DNA of 64,000 nt, from assembly GCF_016899425.1 (NCBI RefSeq), contig NZ_CP045995.1, forward strand, positions 2,170,001 to 2,234,000. The letters run 5' to 3'. The notes beneath the pieces are model-generated. The model worked only from the letters and a program-made list of their open reading frames with translations, was not told the origin of the DNA and ran no database searches. A program made the translations under genes and the position numbers. Positions 52,001-60,368 of this stretch are shown piece after piece. This stretch comes from Burkholderia sp. MS389 (lineage in GTDB: Bacteria; Pseudomonadota; Gammaproteobacteria; Burkholderiales; Burkholderiaceae). Each line of letters begins with the position of its first letter. Within the stretch, counting starts at the first letter, position 1.

Positions 52001-52352
52001 CGTTGTTGCCGACCACGCGGTTCAGCGCGATCGACTGCTTGCCGGGTTGACGGAACGCGACGCGCTCGTTGCCGGCGATGCTGAAGTCGTTCCAGTTGGT
52101 GATGAGCTTGTCGGTGTGCTGGTTGATGGACATCGACTTGCCGTCGTTTTCGCGAATGATGTCGGCCTTGCCGGCGGTGATGTTCTCGCCGGTGGGCAGT
52201 GCGAAGGCGGGCATCGCGGTGAAGCCAAGCAGGGAGAGGACGGCGGCGGCGCGCTTGGCGCTGCCGGGCTTGGCGCGGCGGCGCGCGGTTTCCCCGACTG
52301 CGCTCCAGCATCCCTGGGTCTGGTTCCAGACCAATGCGTAGGTCTTGTTCAT
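49017..52352 (-). CDS. TpsA exoprotein 1 (filamentous-haemagglutinin-like, GLUG repeats)
   Basis: 1111 residues, a paralogue of the next gene. The first 300 residues are essentially the same ESPR, signal peptide and TPS domain (NPNGVLFG). Residues about 320-470 differ modestly, and from about 540 the proteins diverge into GLUG repeats, of which I count about 19 here against 14 in tpsA2. The chain ends with the repeat GALVGVNYGQVKP, so it is probably not processed by removal of a long C-terminus. It directly follows the TpsB gene and is translated from an ATG with GGAAC nearby. Likely surface-exposed beta-helix adhesin. Confidence 0.9.
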   Translation of the reverse strand: MNKTYALVWNQTQGCWSAVGETARRRAKPGSAKRAAAVLSLLGFTAMPAFALPTGENITAGKADIIRENDGKSMSINQHTDKLITNWNDFSIAGNERVAFRQPGKQSIALNRVVGNNGSQIQGQLDANGKVFLVNPNGVLFGSGAQINVGGLVASTQNIADADFLAGNYRFSGHSTASIVNDGHITAADGGSVALLGARVSNNGVIQAKMGRVALGAGNAFKVNFDGNDLLSLQVEGGAVDAQATNGGLLKADGGEVLMTAHAAGNLLNAVVNNTGTIEAKGLANRAGKITLDGGTVKVAGKLDASAAEAGAPVGSVITRGERVDVAADTRIDTRAGNAAGTWTIEAANAGVNGDRSIGADTLSRNLDTTNVALTNTQGDLTVGGPVAWNSDRSLTLTSQKGNVDLQQALSATGANASLNVNAADKIRINEAVKLTGRNAHLELNAKNGHTLNNKAAVTLSGDNASFRSNGEDYKVLHTVADLRSIDANLGGRYVIGNTIDGANASFRSIAADSAFYGVFDGLGNTVSRLNISNPGKMTVGLFSHNAGRIANLSLRDIVTVASGLPYGSPISVGTLAGSNSGTISNVTAENVTVSTTGPAFVGGLVGSNYGGTIERASVSGRIDTDRYANTVGGLVGENLTLLNKPPVSALIRDSQADVRINAAHDGATGGLVGYNTGMIERSSSAGTINATGANAQVGGLVGINDGNGIVKQSSSSASVTARNNAVAGGLVGINMATITASRASGKVSVGERSVAGGLAGVNLGDIDSSTADGDVFAAASSTVGGLVGSNSGRIRTSQANGNVTAGNKAVAAGGFAGYNDGDIDASTATGNVVAGADSLAGGFVGRNGKAGRIHASVAQGHLRAAGQSTLGGFVGENLGFIETSQATGNVDGDHNSTVGGFVGTNGGRIEASDASGEVVAGYNSTAGGFAGINAGTLDSSNASGNVTVLNNSSAGGLVGVNTGIIRTSSANGKVVAGQSSKAGGLAGRNLGTIADSRATGAVKAGDFSSAGGLVGANESGDIARSTASGDVEAGRQSQVGGLVGSNAGVITASSSSGTVSGGRYARLGGLVGGNFGFVYGSSSTSRVDVKAGYDQSYGALVGVNYGQVKP
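51443..52352 (-). repeat. near-identical 910-bp direct repeat, copy in tpsA1
   Basis: Counterpart of 47931-48840. Recombination between them would fuse the promoter side of tpsA1 to the GLUG region of tpsA2, giving a single hybrid gene and deleting 3.5 kb. Confidence 0.85.
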
Positions 52353-52529
52353 GAGATTGTTGTTCCTATGGAAAGGTACAGGGTGTTCGCTTCGTATCGA
52401 TACGTATACCTAACGAAACGGGAAAGGCCGAAGGCATGCAGGACGCACGCTTTCGACGATGCGGGCGACGGGGCCGCCCGTGCTACTTGCGGCTCGCTCC
52501 TGCCTGGCGGGCCGCTTGTCGTGTACCGC

Positions 52530-54302
52530 TCAGAAATACTGGGCGGCTTGCAACCAGACGCTCGGCGACCGCGTGGCCGACGCGACCGGATCGGCGTAAC
52601 CGACCGGCAGCGCGGCGGTGAGATTGATTTGATGGCGCGCGCCGAACCAGCTCGCGCCGATGCCGAGCGACGACAGCGGCACGGTGTTGCGCTCGCGGGA
52701 CCATCGCTGCTTGCTGAGCTGGATGCGGCCCGTGTCGGCGAACGCGCTCAGTTGCCAGCCGGGCGCGACGAGATAGCGCAGTTCGGCCGTGGCCTGCCAG
52801 CCCTGATCGCCGCTGCCGGCGCCGAGTGCGAATGCACGCACGCCGTACGGGCCGCCGAGGCTGAATTTTTCCGATGCGTCGAGATTGCGCGACGACAGCT
52901 GCGCGCTGAATTGGGTGTAGAGCTGGAATCGCGCGCCGAGCGCCTGCAGCCGCAGCGCGCTGACATTCAGCTTCGCGAACTGGCCTTGGGTATGGACGTA
53001 GTAGTCCATGTCGAGCGGATCGTTGCCGCTCAGGTGGCCGATGCCGAGCGTGGCGGAGAAGCCGGTCCGGCCGCCGCCGCCGAGGGTGTCCTGATGGTTG
53101 CCGCTTACGCCGAACGACCACAGGTCGACGGTCTTGTCGTTGACCACGTCGAACGCGCCGTACACGTCGCGCAAATGCTTGTTTTCGTAGATGACCTGCG
53201 CGTCGAGGCTCGTGCGCCTGCTGCGCAGCAGCGGCTGCGTGACGAACGCGGAGCGAACGTCGGCGCCGCCGTGGTAGCGGAGGTCCTTGAGGCTGCCGCC
53301 GATCCGGTAGTTCATGTCGGAATACGCGACGCCGACGCGCGTCGATGCGGGGCCGACGGGCAGTTGATACGACGTGCGGTAATAGCGCTGATTCGTATTG
53401 CTCGTCAGTCCACGCAGCGAGAAGCGATCGCCGACGCGCAGCGGCGCATTGACGTCGACGCTGCCGGTCGCGCGGTAGCGGCCGGTCAGCGGATCGCCGA
53501 AGTTGTCGAGTTCGATCGAGCCGGTGGCGAAGCGGCCGGGTTCGGCATCGATCACGAGATCGGTCGTGCCGGGTTCGGCGCCGGGCCGCAGCGTGCCCTT
53601 CGCATCGACGCCGGGCATCTCGTTCAGCAGCATGAGGCTGCGCTCGAGGCGGTTGCCGTGCGCAATCTCACCGGGCTGAAGCGACGCAAGCGGCTGCCGC
53701 AGCGCGCGGTCGAGCACGCGTGTGCGGTTGTGCAATTCGATCTGTCCGTAGCGGCCTTCGACGACAGCGATGCGCACGACACCGTGTTCGATGTCCTGGC
53801 GGGGAAGATACGCGCGGGCGAGGACGTAGCCGTGTTCGCGGTAGTACGTCGTGATCCGGTTGGCGGCCTGCTGCAGATCGCCGAAGCTCAGGTCGCGGCC
53901 GACGAAATCGGCGAGCAGCGGGTCGAGCTGTGCGGCGGGAATGGCCGCATTGCCTTCAACGGCGAATGCGCTGACCGGAATGCGTGGGCCGCCAGCCGCA
54001 GCAGGCGAGGGCGCTTCGCTTGGCGCAGGCATCGCGAGATCGGGCGCGGCCGGAGCGGGCAGCGCCGGGCGGAGCGTCTCGACGTCGCGTAGCGACTGTC
54101 CCGCATTGGGGACTTGGACTTGTGCATGCGCGAGACCGTGAAACGACAGCGCGAGACCGGTCAGGCACGCGATGCGGAACGGGCGGGAGCGCTTTCGGAC
54201 GGTAGGATCGGGGCGGCAGGACGGCCAGGCACCGGGCATGGCCGCTGGCGTGGCGGGAGGAAGAGCGGGTACTTGCGCCGGCATCGGGGGCGTCCCGGGC
54301 AC
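52530..54302 (-). CDS. TpsB outer-membrane transporter (FhaC/ShlB-like)
   Basis: 590 residues if the GTG at 54302 is used. A signal peptide (RIACLTGLALSFHGLAHA) lies at about residues 42-61, so the true start may be ATG 54239. The region about 108-190 holds POTRA-type modules (VSAFAVEGNAAIPAAQLDPLL; YLARAYLPRQDIEHGVVRIAVVEGRYGQIEL), and the rest is a 16-strand barrel with the L6-loop motif GPYGVRAF and the barrel motif AFADTG. It ends with Phe. TpsB proteins export their TpsA partners through the outer membrane. It is the only transporter for both exoproteins. Confidence 0.92.
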   Translation of the reverse strand: MPGTPPMPAQVPALPPATPAAMPGAWPSCRPDPTVRKRSRPFRIACLTGLALSFHGLAHAQVQVPNAGQSLRDVETLRPALPAPAAPDLAMPAPSEAPSPAAAGGPRIPVSAFAVEGNAAIPAAQLDPLLADFVGRDLSFGDLQQAANRITTYYREHGYVLARAYLPRQDIEHGVVRIAVVEGRYGQIELHNRTRVLDRALRQPLASLQPGEIAHGNRLERSLMLLNEMPGVDAKGTLRPGAEPGTTDLVIDAEPGRFATGSIELDNFGDPLTGRYRATGSVDVNAPLRVGDRFSLRGLTSNTNQRYYRTSYQLPVGPASTRVGVAYSDMNYRIGGSLKDLRYHGGADVRSAFVTQPLLRSRRTSLDAQVIYENKHLRDVYGAFDVVNDKTVDLWSFGVSGNHQDTLGGGGRTGFSATLGIGHLSGNDPLDMDYYVHTQGQFAKLNVSALRLQALGARFQLYTQFSAQLSSRNLDASEKFSLGGPYGVRAFALGAGSGDQGWQATAELRYLVAPGWQLSAFADTGRIQLSKQRWSRERNTVPLSSLGIGASWFGARHQINLTAALPVGYADPVASATRSPSVWLQAAQYF

Positions 54303-54422
54303 GGCGTCGAGAGAACGGATGAAATGGATTTTCGACCTCGAACGGTTGCGCCTTTGGGCCGAAGCGTGGTCTTCCGCTCCGGCCGTTTGGATTGCCGACG
54401 ATGTTACGAAATGGTTCCCTCA

Positions 54423-54465
54423 ATGAATATGGAACAAGTACGAGCGACTTGTTTCCATCATTCAT
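54423..54465. promoter_or_regulatory. imperfect 17-19 bp inverted repeat upstream of tpsB
   Basis: ATGAATATGGAACAAGT (54423-54439) pairs with ACTTGTTTCCATCATTCAT (54447-54465), with two single-base bulges. The region lies between the acyltransferase stop (54501) and the tpsB start. It could end the polysaccharide transcript or serve as an operator for tpsB-tpsA. Confidence 0.5.
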
Positions 54466-54500
54466 TCTTGTCAGATTCTTCGATTCAATCGCGTCCGTGC

Positions 54501-55535
54501 TCAAGACGCCGCTGCACGGCGCTTCCGCGACAACCGGTGCTTCAAGACAGCAAGTATCGGCCGCTCGATCCACGCATGACAGGCACAGCCGCATGCGCAG
54601 ACAGCGGCCAGCGTCGCGAGCGCAGCCGCTGTGCCCGACCACGTGCCGGCGTCGAGGCGCACCCCGACGATCTTGTTCGCTGCACCGATCACGTACGGAT
54701 GCAGCAAATAGATCGAATAGCTCGCATCGCCGAGGCGGGCGAGCATCGCGTTCCCGATCGTCCAGCCCCGCAGGTCGAGCGCGACCGCGGCGACGATCAG
54801 CATGCAGGCCGGCACGCCCCACCAGACGACACGTTCAAAGCCGGCCGGCGTGCCGAACAGGGCGGCAGAGAGCGGTATCGCCGCGAGCGCCGCTGTGGCC
54901 GCCGCGAGCCACGCGAAGCGCGGAACACGCCCGGCGATGCCGGTTTCCAGCAGGCGGCAGGCGAGTACCCCAAGCCCGAATTCGAGCACGAACGGCTGGC
55001 CGAGATGGGCGGCGACTTCGCCTGCCGGGCCGCCGGCGGCCACGTACGCGCAGAACAGCGCAAGCGCGAGCGCCGCGAACGTCGTTGCATGGCGGGCGCG
55101 GACGAACCACATCGATCCGGCGATGACGAGATAGAACAGCATCTCGTATTCGAGCGTCCAGCCGTTGAGGTTCAGCGGCCCCCAATGGCCGTTCTCCTTC
55201 ACGTATGGCACGAAAAGCAGCGACTTGACGAGATAGTCGAGGCCGGCCGTCGTCGAATTCAGCCATTGGGGCTTCACGACCGCGATCGCGAACACGCCCA
55301 GCGTGGTCAGCCAGTAGAGCGGCACGATCCGGATCAGGCGCCTGCGCAGGAAGGCGTGCCCCTCGCGCGGCGCGACGACGGACATGATGAACCCGCTGAT
55401 GACGAAGAAGATATCGACGCCGGCCTGCCCGAACGGAAGCGTGCCCATGTGATAGCCGACGACGGCGAGCGCCGCGAAGGCGCGTGCACACTGGAGGTTC
55501 CGGAAGATGCCGGTCTGGACGGGGAAGGTTTGCAT
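54501..55535 (-). CDS. acyltransferase 3 family polysaccharide acetyltransferase
   Basis: 344 residues and about ten membrane segments, as in OafA/YrhL/ExoZ. Signature residues: NLQCARAFAALAVVGYHMGTLPFGQAGVDIFFVISGFIM (with the essential His), and SYSIYLLHPY near the end. It transfers acetyl or succinyl groups to sugars of a surface polysaccharide. The ATG at 55535 is 7 bp after the polymerase-type gene and opens the usual N-terminus. Last gene of the exopolysaccharide operon. Confidence 0.88.
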   Translation of the reverse strand: MQTFPVQTGIFRNLQCARAFAALAVVGYHMGTLPFGQAGVDIFFVISGFIMSVVAPREGHAFLRRRLIRIVPLYWLTTLGVFAIAVVKPQWLNSTTAGLDYLVKSLLFVPYVKENGHWGPLNLNGWTLEYEMLFYLVIAGSMWFVRARHATTFAALALALFCAYVAAGGPAGEVAAHLGQPFVLEFGLGVLACRLLETGIAGRVPRFAWLAAATAALAAIPLSAALFGTPAGFERVVWWGVPACMLIVAAVALDLRGWTIGNAMLARLGDASYSIYLLHPYVIGAANKIVGVRLDAGTWSGTAAALATLAAVCACGCACHAWIERPILAVLKHRLSRKRRAAAS

Positions 55536-55542
55536 GTCGGGT

Positions 55543-56646
55543 TTAGCGGGTGATGTCCTTGTGCGGCAGGCGGGCGGGAGTCGGCGTGCCGTTCGTCGCG
55601 GCATCGCGCTTTGGCCGGCGTCGACCGGCACGCGGTTCGAATCCCGCGAACTGAAGCGCGCACAGCAAGGCGACGCTGGACAGGTGGCGTGTATAGCTGC
55701 CGAGATCGGGTTCGAACAGCATCGATACGGCGACGTGACCGATGACGACGCAGGCGAGCAGGTCGCGGGCCGGATGTGTGCGATGCCGTGCACGACGCCA
55801 CACGGCGGCCAGCGCGATCCACACGAACAGCTGCATCGCGACTTCCTTGGGGCCCACGTCGAACAGCAGCGGCAGATTCAACCGCAGCACCGCGTACGCA
55901 TAGTTCGCGCAAAAGGCGACGAACGAATCGGGCGCGACCGGGTTGTAGAAACTCGTGCGCGCGCCGAACGGCGAACCGTAGGCGAGATAGTCGGCTGCCA
56001 TGTCGCGGGGATGCTGGAGCAGGTAGTACACGTCCGGCGGCAGCAGGAACAGCGCGATCGCGGCAGTGCCGAGCAGCAAGGTCTTGCCGCGCCATGACAG
56101 GTGCCGGAACAGGAGCGCGGCCAGCGCGACCGCGAGAATCAGCGCGAAGTAGCTGCGCACGACGGCCGCGTAGCCGGCGTAGAGTGCAACGACGGCCACG
56201 AAGGTCCAGGCGGCCGGGCGACGCCGCGCGATGCTGGCCAGCACGAGCGCGATCAGCACGACGAGCGTGTCCTTGCTTGCGACGAACAGGTTGAAGAACA
56301 CACACGGCGCCAGCAGCACGACGGTCGCGGCCAGCGACCCGACGCGGCGGCCTTCGCCGACGATCCGCCAGATGAACGCCGTGCCGATCGCGGCAACGAA
56401 CAGCGACGTGCCGGCCGGGCCGAGCAGCGCATAGAACTTCGCGACCGCATCGAACGACGTGCCCTCGTAGGTGCTGCCGCCGCCGATCTGGCTCTGGATC
56501 TTCTCCGCGTCGCGGAACACGAACTCGGGCAGGAACGTGCCGGCCTTTGCGTAGACGATCCAGTAGACGAATACGATCATCGCGCCGACGGCGCGCGTCA
56601 CGCCGCGGCTCAGTGCCGGGCCACCGGCAATCAGGTTACGCAGCAT
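55543..56646 (-). CDS. polytopic membrane protein, probable Wzy-type polysaccharide polymerase
   Basis: 367 residues with about ten hydrophobic segments and a long periplasmic loop (about 41-70), typical of Wzy polymerases, which have almost no conserved sequence. Assignment rests on topology and context (between flippase and acyltransferase). The ATG at 56646 overlaps the flippase stop by 11 bases. A start at 56676 is possible but lacks support. Confidence 0.65.
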   Translation of the reverse strand: MLRNLIAGGPALSRGVTRAVGAMIVFVYWIVYAKAGTFLPEFVFRDAEKIQSQIGGGSTYEGTSFDAVAKFYALLGPAGTSLFVAAIGTAFIWRIVGEGRRVGSLAATVVLLAPCVFFNLFVASKDTLVVLIALVLASIARRRPAAWTFVAVVALYAGYAAVVRSYFALILAVALAALLFRHLSWRGKTLLLGTAAIALFLLPPDVYYLLQHPRDMAADYLAYGSPFGARTSFYNPVAPDSFVAFCANYAYAVLRLNLPLLFDVGPKEVAMQLFVWIALAAVWRRARHRTHPARDLLACVVIGHVAVSMLFEPDLGSYTRHLSSVALLCALQFAGFEPRAGRRRPKRDAATNGTPTPARLPHKDITR

Positions 56647-57928
56647 GCGGGGCGGCCTCCGTGCGTGCGGCCGCACGGGACCGGCCGGTGCGCGCGACGA
56701 TCAGCGCCAGCGTGGCGACGATGCCGGCGCTTGCCGCCAGATGTGCGATGGCCACCCCCATCGCACCAGCGTGAACGATCAGGCTCCATGCGAGCGGCAG
56801 GTACGTCAGCGCGAGCGCGATCATCGACAACATCGCGGCGCAGCCGGCACGCAGCGCGATCGCGGCCGTCCACAGCACGTCCGCCGCGCCGCGCAGCACG
56901 AACGACACGAGCAGTGTGGCGAGCAATGCGACCTGCCCGGTGCCCGCGGGCTCGTGCGCAAACGCGAACAGGTCGCGATGCAGCGCAAGGACCGCGGCCC
57001 CCGCGATCGAGGTGACGGCCACGCTGGCCACCGTCGCGCGCACGGCGAGCCGGGGGAACGTGCCCGGTGCGTCGGACAGCACGCGCACGAAGCGCGGGCC
57101 GGCCGTCACGACGACGGTCGAGAAGGCGAGCGCCTGGATCGCGTTGGCGATCGACCACGCGAATACGTACCGGCCGAGCGCATCGGCGCTCAGGTGGCCG
57201 CCGCCGATGAACCGCTCCGCGTATTGCAATGACGCGAGGACGATGCCGGCCACGTAGAACGGCAACCCGTGCCGCCAGATCGACAGGACACCGCGCTCGC
57301 GCACGGCCGGTGCGCGCGCCGCCTGCGGGCGGTCGTGCGCCTGGCGTGCAGCCGCGCCGATACGCCGCCACGAAAGCACGACGACGCACGTATTGGCCGC
57401 GAACCACAGCGCGAAAACCGATTCGATCGAATGCAGGGCGCCGACGAGCAACCCCGCTCCCGCGACGCCGGCCCATGCGCCGGTGCGGACGAACAGCAGC
57501 AGCGAGCCGGCGCGAGGTCGATGCAGCGAGAACAGCCAGCCGTTCGCCTCGAATGCCGCATGCTCGGAGAGCGCGACGAGCAGCACGCACCACGCGAGCC
57601 GCGTCGACAGGCCGACGCGGGCGAGCAGGGCCGCGTCACCGTTGGCGGTCGCCACGGCGAGCGTCGCGACGAGCGTCAAGTAGAGGCCGCCGTACGCGAC
57701 GCAGAGGGTGCGCATCGCGCCGAACGCGGGCAGCGGATCGGGTTCGCTGAGCCGCCGGTTGAGTTCGGGACTGAAGCCGAGGCCGAGCAGTTTCGATGCG
57801 ATCACGGCGGCGGCGACCGCGAGCCCGTACGCGGCGACCGCGTCGAAGCCGAGCGTACGCGCGACGATGATCGCGAGCGTGAATTTCAGGCCGAGCGCCA
57901 GGCTGCGCAGGAGCAGGCGCGTCAGCAT
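56636..57928 (-). CDS. Wzx-like polysaccharide flippase (MOP superfamily)
   Basis: 430 residues, about 12 to 14 membrane segments. The start SLALGLKFTLAIIVARTLGFDAVAAYGLA follows the Wzx/RfbX pattern of an N-terminal helix pair, and repeated small-residue helices follow. It should move undecaprenyl-linked repeat units across the inner membrane. The ATG overlaps the pyruvyltransferase stop by 7 bases. Assignment is based on topology and position. Confidence 0.78.
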   Translation of the reverse strand: MLTRLLLRSLALGLKFTLAIIVARTLGFDAVAAYGLAVAAAVIASKLLGLGFSPELNRRLSEPDPLPAFGAMRTLCVAYGGLYLTLVATLAVATANGDAALLARVGLSTRLAWCVLLVALSEHAAFEANGWLFSLHRPRAGSLLLFVRTGAWAGVAGAGLLVGALHSIESVFALWFAANTCVVVLSWRRIGAAARQAHDRPQAARAPAVRERGVLSIWRHGLPFYVAGIVLASLQYAERFIGGGHLSADALGRYVFAWSIANAIQALAFSTVVVTAGPRFVRVLSDAPGTFPRLAVRATVASVAVTSIAGAAVLALHRDLFAFAHEPAGTGQVALLATLLVSFVLRGAADVLWTAAIALRAGCAAMLSMIALALTYLPLAWSLIVHAGAMGVAIAHLAASAGIVATLALIVARTGRSRAAARTEAAPHAA

Positions 57929-59124
57929 GGCATGGCCTCGTCGGCTTCGACTTTTGTTTCGATGTCGGAATCCGCACGACGGGCCGCACGCAGTGCGTCG
58001 ATCACGCGTGCGCGTGCGGCACGGATGCTCGCAAAGCCGCCCTGCGCGGCGTTCCGGAACGCCGCAGCTGCGCCAGGTGCGAGGATCGTCCGGCAGACGC
58101 GTGCCGGATCGAAATCCGCGCCGTTGACGACCCAGTCGTCGAGCTTCATGTCCGCATACGCACCGAAGCCCTTGCGCTCGTAGCTGACGTGGAAGGCGGG
58201 TACGCCGTGCAGGATCGATTCCAGCGCGCCGTGCAGGCGAACCGATACCGTGACGTCCGGCCGGTCGGTTTCGAGAAGCGTCTTGAGCGGCGTCAGCGGT
58301 TCCCGGATGCCGAGGCTGCGGTAGTACGCGGGATCGTCGTTGCCGCGCCCCGTGCTTTGCACGGCAAAGCTGACCCGGCACGTTGCGCGCACCTGCTCGA
58401 TCAGCCGCGCGATCGATGCGTCGTAGCGCGCGCGTCGTTTCGCGCTCCACGCGGGTGCGCGGCGCAGCACGAATGCAACATGGCGCGCGGTGTCGCTGTT
58501 CGGCGGGGTTTGCCGAAGGATGGTCTCGCTGCGATACCCGAAGTCGAGCACCGCGAGATCCGGCACGCGCCGCGTATTCGGATTCGCGGCGAGGAAGGCG
58601 GCGGAGCGGTCGTCGCGCACGAACACCGAATCGAACGCGCCGAGCAGCGACTGCAGATGCATGCCGACGGCGCGTGAGGACAGCACCGGGCCGATGCTCT
58701 GCGGCAGATAGACGGCGGGCTTGCCGGAGGCAAGCGCAACCCGCATTTGCAGCAGGTGGCCGGCTTCGAGCTTGAGCGCTTCGATGGCCGTGCGCGCGCG
58801 CAGATAGCCGCCACCGACGCCGACGATCAGGTCGACTTCGTCGAGCAGGCGGCGCAGTGCTTTCAACCTGCCGTTGATTCGAACGGGCAGCGCGGCAGTG
58901 GCGGCGCCGATCAGCCGGTTCGTGCCGCGCTCCGCGAGCACGGGCGCCGCGCATACGTCGTCGTACGCCGGAAACGAAGCCGGATCGGCCGCGACGATCG
59001 ACACGCGGACGGCATCGCCGAAGGCCTCCCTGAGCAGGCCGACGGACAGGTCGACCAGCAGGCCGTCACCGGAATTGCGGGCGCTGTACGCGTGCAGCAG
59101 CGCGACGTGAATGGGGGGCGTCAT
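57922..59124 (-). CDS. polysaccharide pyruvyl transferase
   Basis: 400 residues. LLHAYSARNSGDGLLVD (nucleotide/PEP loop) is at the N-terminus, LIVGVGGGYL follows at about 98-107, and RLHGALESILHGVPAFHVSYERKG near residue 310 is the family signature (PS_pyruv_trans). It transfers an enolpyruvyl group from PEP to a sugar, adding a negatively charged ketal. It overlaps the glycosyltransferase gene by 4 bases (ATGA). Confidence 0.88.
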   Translation of the reverse strand: MTPPIHVALLHAYSARNSGDGLLVDLSVGLLREAFGDAVRVSIVAADPASFPAYDDVCAAPVLAERGTNRLIGAATAALPVRINGRLKALRRLLDEVDLIVGVGGGYLRARTAIEALKLEAGHLLQMRVALASGKPAVYLPQSIGPVLSSRAVGMHLQSLLGAFDSVFVRDDRSAAFLAANPNTRRVPDLAVLDFGYRSETILRQTPPNSDTARHVAFVLRRAPAWSAKRRARYDASIARLIEQVRATCRVSFAVQSTGRGNDDPAYYRSLGIREPLTPLKTLLETDRPDVTVSVRLHGALESILHGVPAFHVSYERKGFGAYADMKLDDWVVNGADFDPARVCRTILAPGAAAAFRNAAQGGFASIRAARARVIDALRAARRADSDIETKVEADEAMPC

Positions 59125-60368
59125 GCCGGGCCTCGTCTGGAAAGGGTGTGATAGAGGTCGAGCGTGTGCGCGACCATCGTCTCGGCCGAGAATTGACCGA
59201 GGGCCGCCGCGCAGTTCGCTCGCATCGCGTCGCGTGCGGCCGGATCGTTGGCAAGCGCGACGATCGCGCGGGCGAAGCGCGTCGTGTCGTCTTCGTTCGG
59301 CACCACGACGCCGATGCCGTGCGTGTCGATCAGCTCGGTCGCGCCGGATACCCGCGTGGCGACGATCGGCACATGCGCGGCCATCGCTTCGAGACACACG
59401 TAGGGAAAGCCTTCGTAGCGGCTCGGCAACGCGAACAGGTCGAACGCGGAGAAATAGCGGCTCGCGTGGTTCACGCGGCCGACGACGTGAAGATTCGGCG
59501 GAAGATCGTCGGCCTCGTTGCCGGCCGCCGTGACGAAGTCGCCGGACCCGATCGCGACGATCTGCACGGTACGGCCGCATTGGCGATACACGCCGCGCGC
59601 AATCCGCACGAGACGGTCGATGCCTTTCTGATGATCGAAGCGCCCGACGAAACCAACGACGAGGGCGTCGCGCGCGACGCCGAGTGCGTGTCGTGCCGCC
59701 TCGCGCGGCATCAGGGCGGGCGGTCGGACGCCGTTGACGATCGTGTCGACGCGCGCGGCCGGAATGCCGAGCGCTTCGTTCAGGTGTTGCGCCTCGTCGC
59801 GCGAGACGGCGACGATCCGGTGCGTGCACAGGCGGCCGAGCAGCCGCTCGATGGTGCCGTAGAACCGGCGCTGGCGGGTACCCAGCGTCGGGTTCAGCGT
59901 ATAGACCGCGTGCGGCGTGTACACCTGCCGCCACGGCCCCGGGCACAGGCGTGCGATCGCGCCGGCTTTCGAGCTGTGGCTGTGCACGATGTCGGGACGG
60001 ATGCGCAGCAGGTGGCGATAGACGTGGGCGACCGCGAGCGCGTCGCGCCAGCCGACCGCGCGCTGCATCGGCACCGCATGCACGCTTGCACAGCGTGACA
60101 GCACGCGCGCATCGAGGATCGTTGTGTCGAAACGCGGGCCGTGCGGCACGATCAGGTGCAGTTCGATGCCGTCGATTGCGGCGAGTCCGTCGATCAGGTC
60201 GGCGAGATGGACGGCCACGCCGCCGCCCGCGGCTTCGACGACGAGCGCGATCCGCAGGCGCGCCGCGCGGGCCGGGGCTTGCCGGGAGCCCAATTCGGTC
60301 GTGGCGGAAACGTCCGCCGGCGCGGCATCGCGTATCGCGACGCGTTCGAGGTGACGGGCATCGCTCAT
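59121..60368 (-). CDS. GT4-family glycosyltransferase
   Basis: 415 residues, GT-B fold. Nucleotide-binding marks: HSSKAGAIAR, GRFDHQKGIDRLV and PSRYEGFPYVCLEAMA with the E-x7-E pair. The N-terminal 60 residues are an Ala/Arg-rich extension before LRIALVVEAAGGGVAVHL. It would add one sugar to the repeat unit. No other glycosyltransferase is in view, so the remaining ones must lie outside the window or the repeat is short. Overlaps wzc by 4 bases. Confidence 0.88.
   Translation of the reverse strand: MSDARHLERVAIRDAAPADVSATTELGSRQAPARAARLRIALVVEAAGGGVAVHLADLIDGLAAIDGIELHLIVPHGPRFDTTILDARVLSRCASVHAVPMQRAVGWRDALAVAHVYRHLLRIRPDIVHSHSSKAGAIARLCPGPWRQVYTPHAVYTLNPTLGTRQRRFYGTIERLLGRLCTHRIVAVSRDEAQHLNEALGIPAARVDTIVNGVRPPALMPREAARHALGVARDALVVGFVGRFDHQKGIDRLVRIARGVYRQCGRTVQIVAIGSGDFVTAAGNEADDLPPNLHVVGRVNHASRYFSAFDLFALPSRYEGFPYVCLEAMAAHVPIVATRVSGATELIDTHGIGVVVPNEDDTTRFARAIVALANDPAARDAMRANCAAALGQFSAETMVAHTLDLYHTLSRRGPA

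Noticed and set aside
45790..52352. Contact-dependent inhibition (CdiA/CdiB-type) system
   Set aside because: Neither exoprotein has a toxin-like C-terminus or VENN/ELYN-type boundary, and no immunity gene follows. The GLUG architecture fits adhesins instead.
45790..52352. CRISPR-like repeats
   Set aside because: The regular spacing of similar sequence reflects protein-level GLUG repeats; units vary in DNA and lie within open frames.
50358..54092. A plus-strand open frame of over 1200 codons antisense to tpsA1 and tpsB
   Set aside because: Same kind of artefact. It crosses from one real gene into another on the opposite strand.
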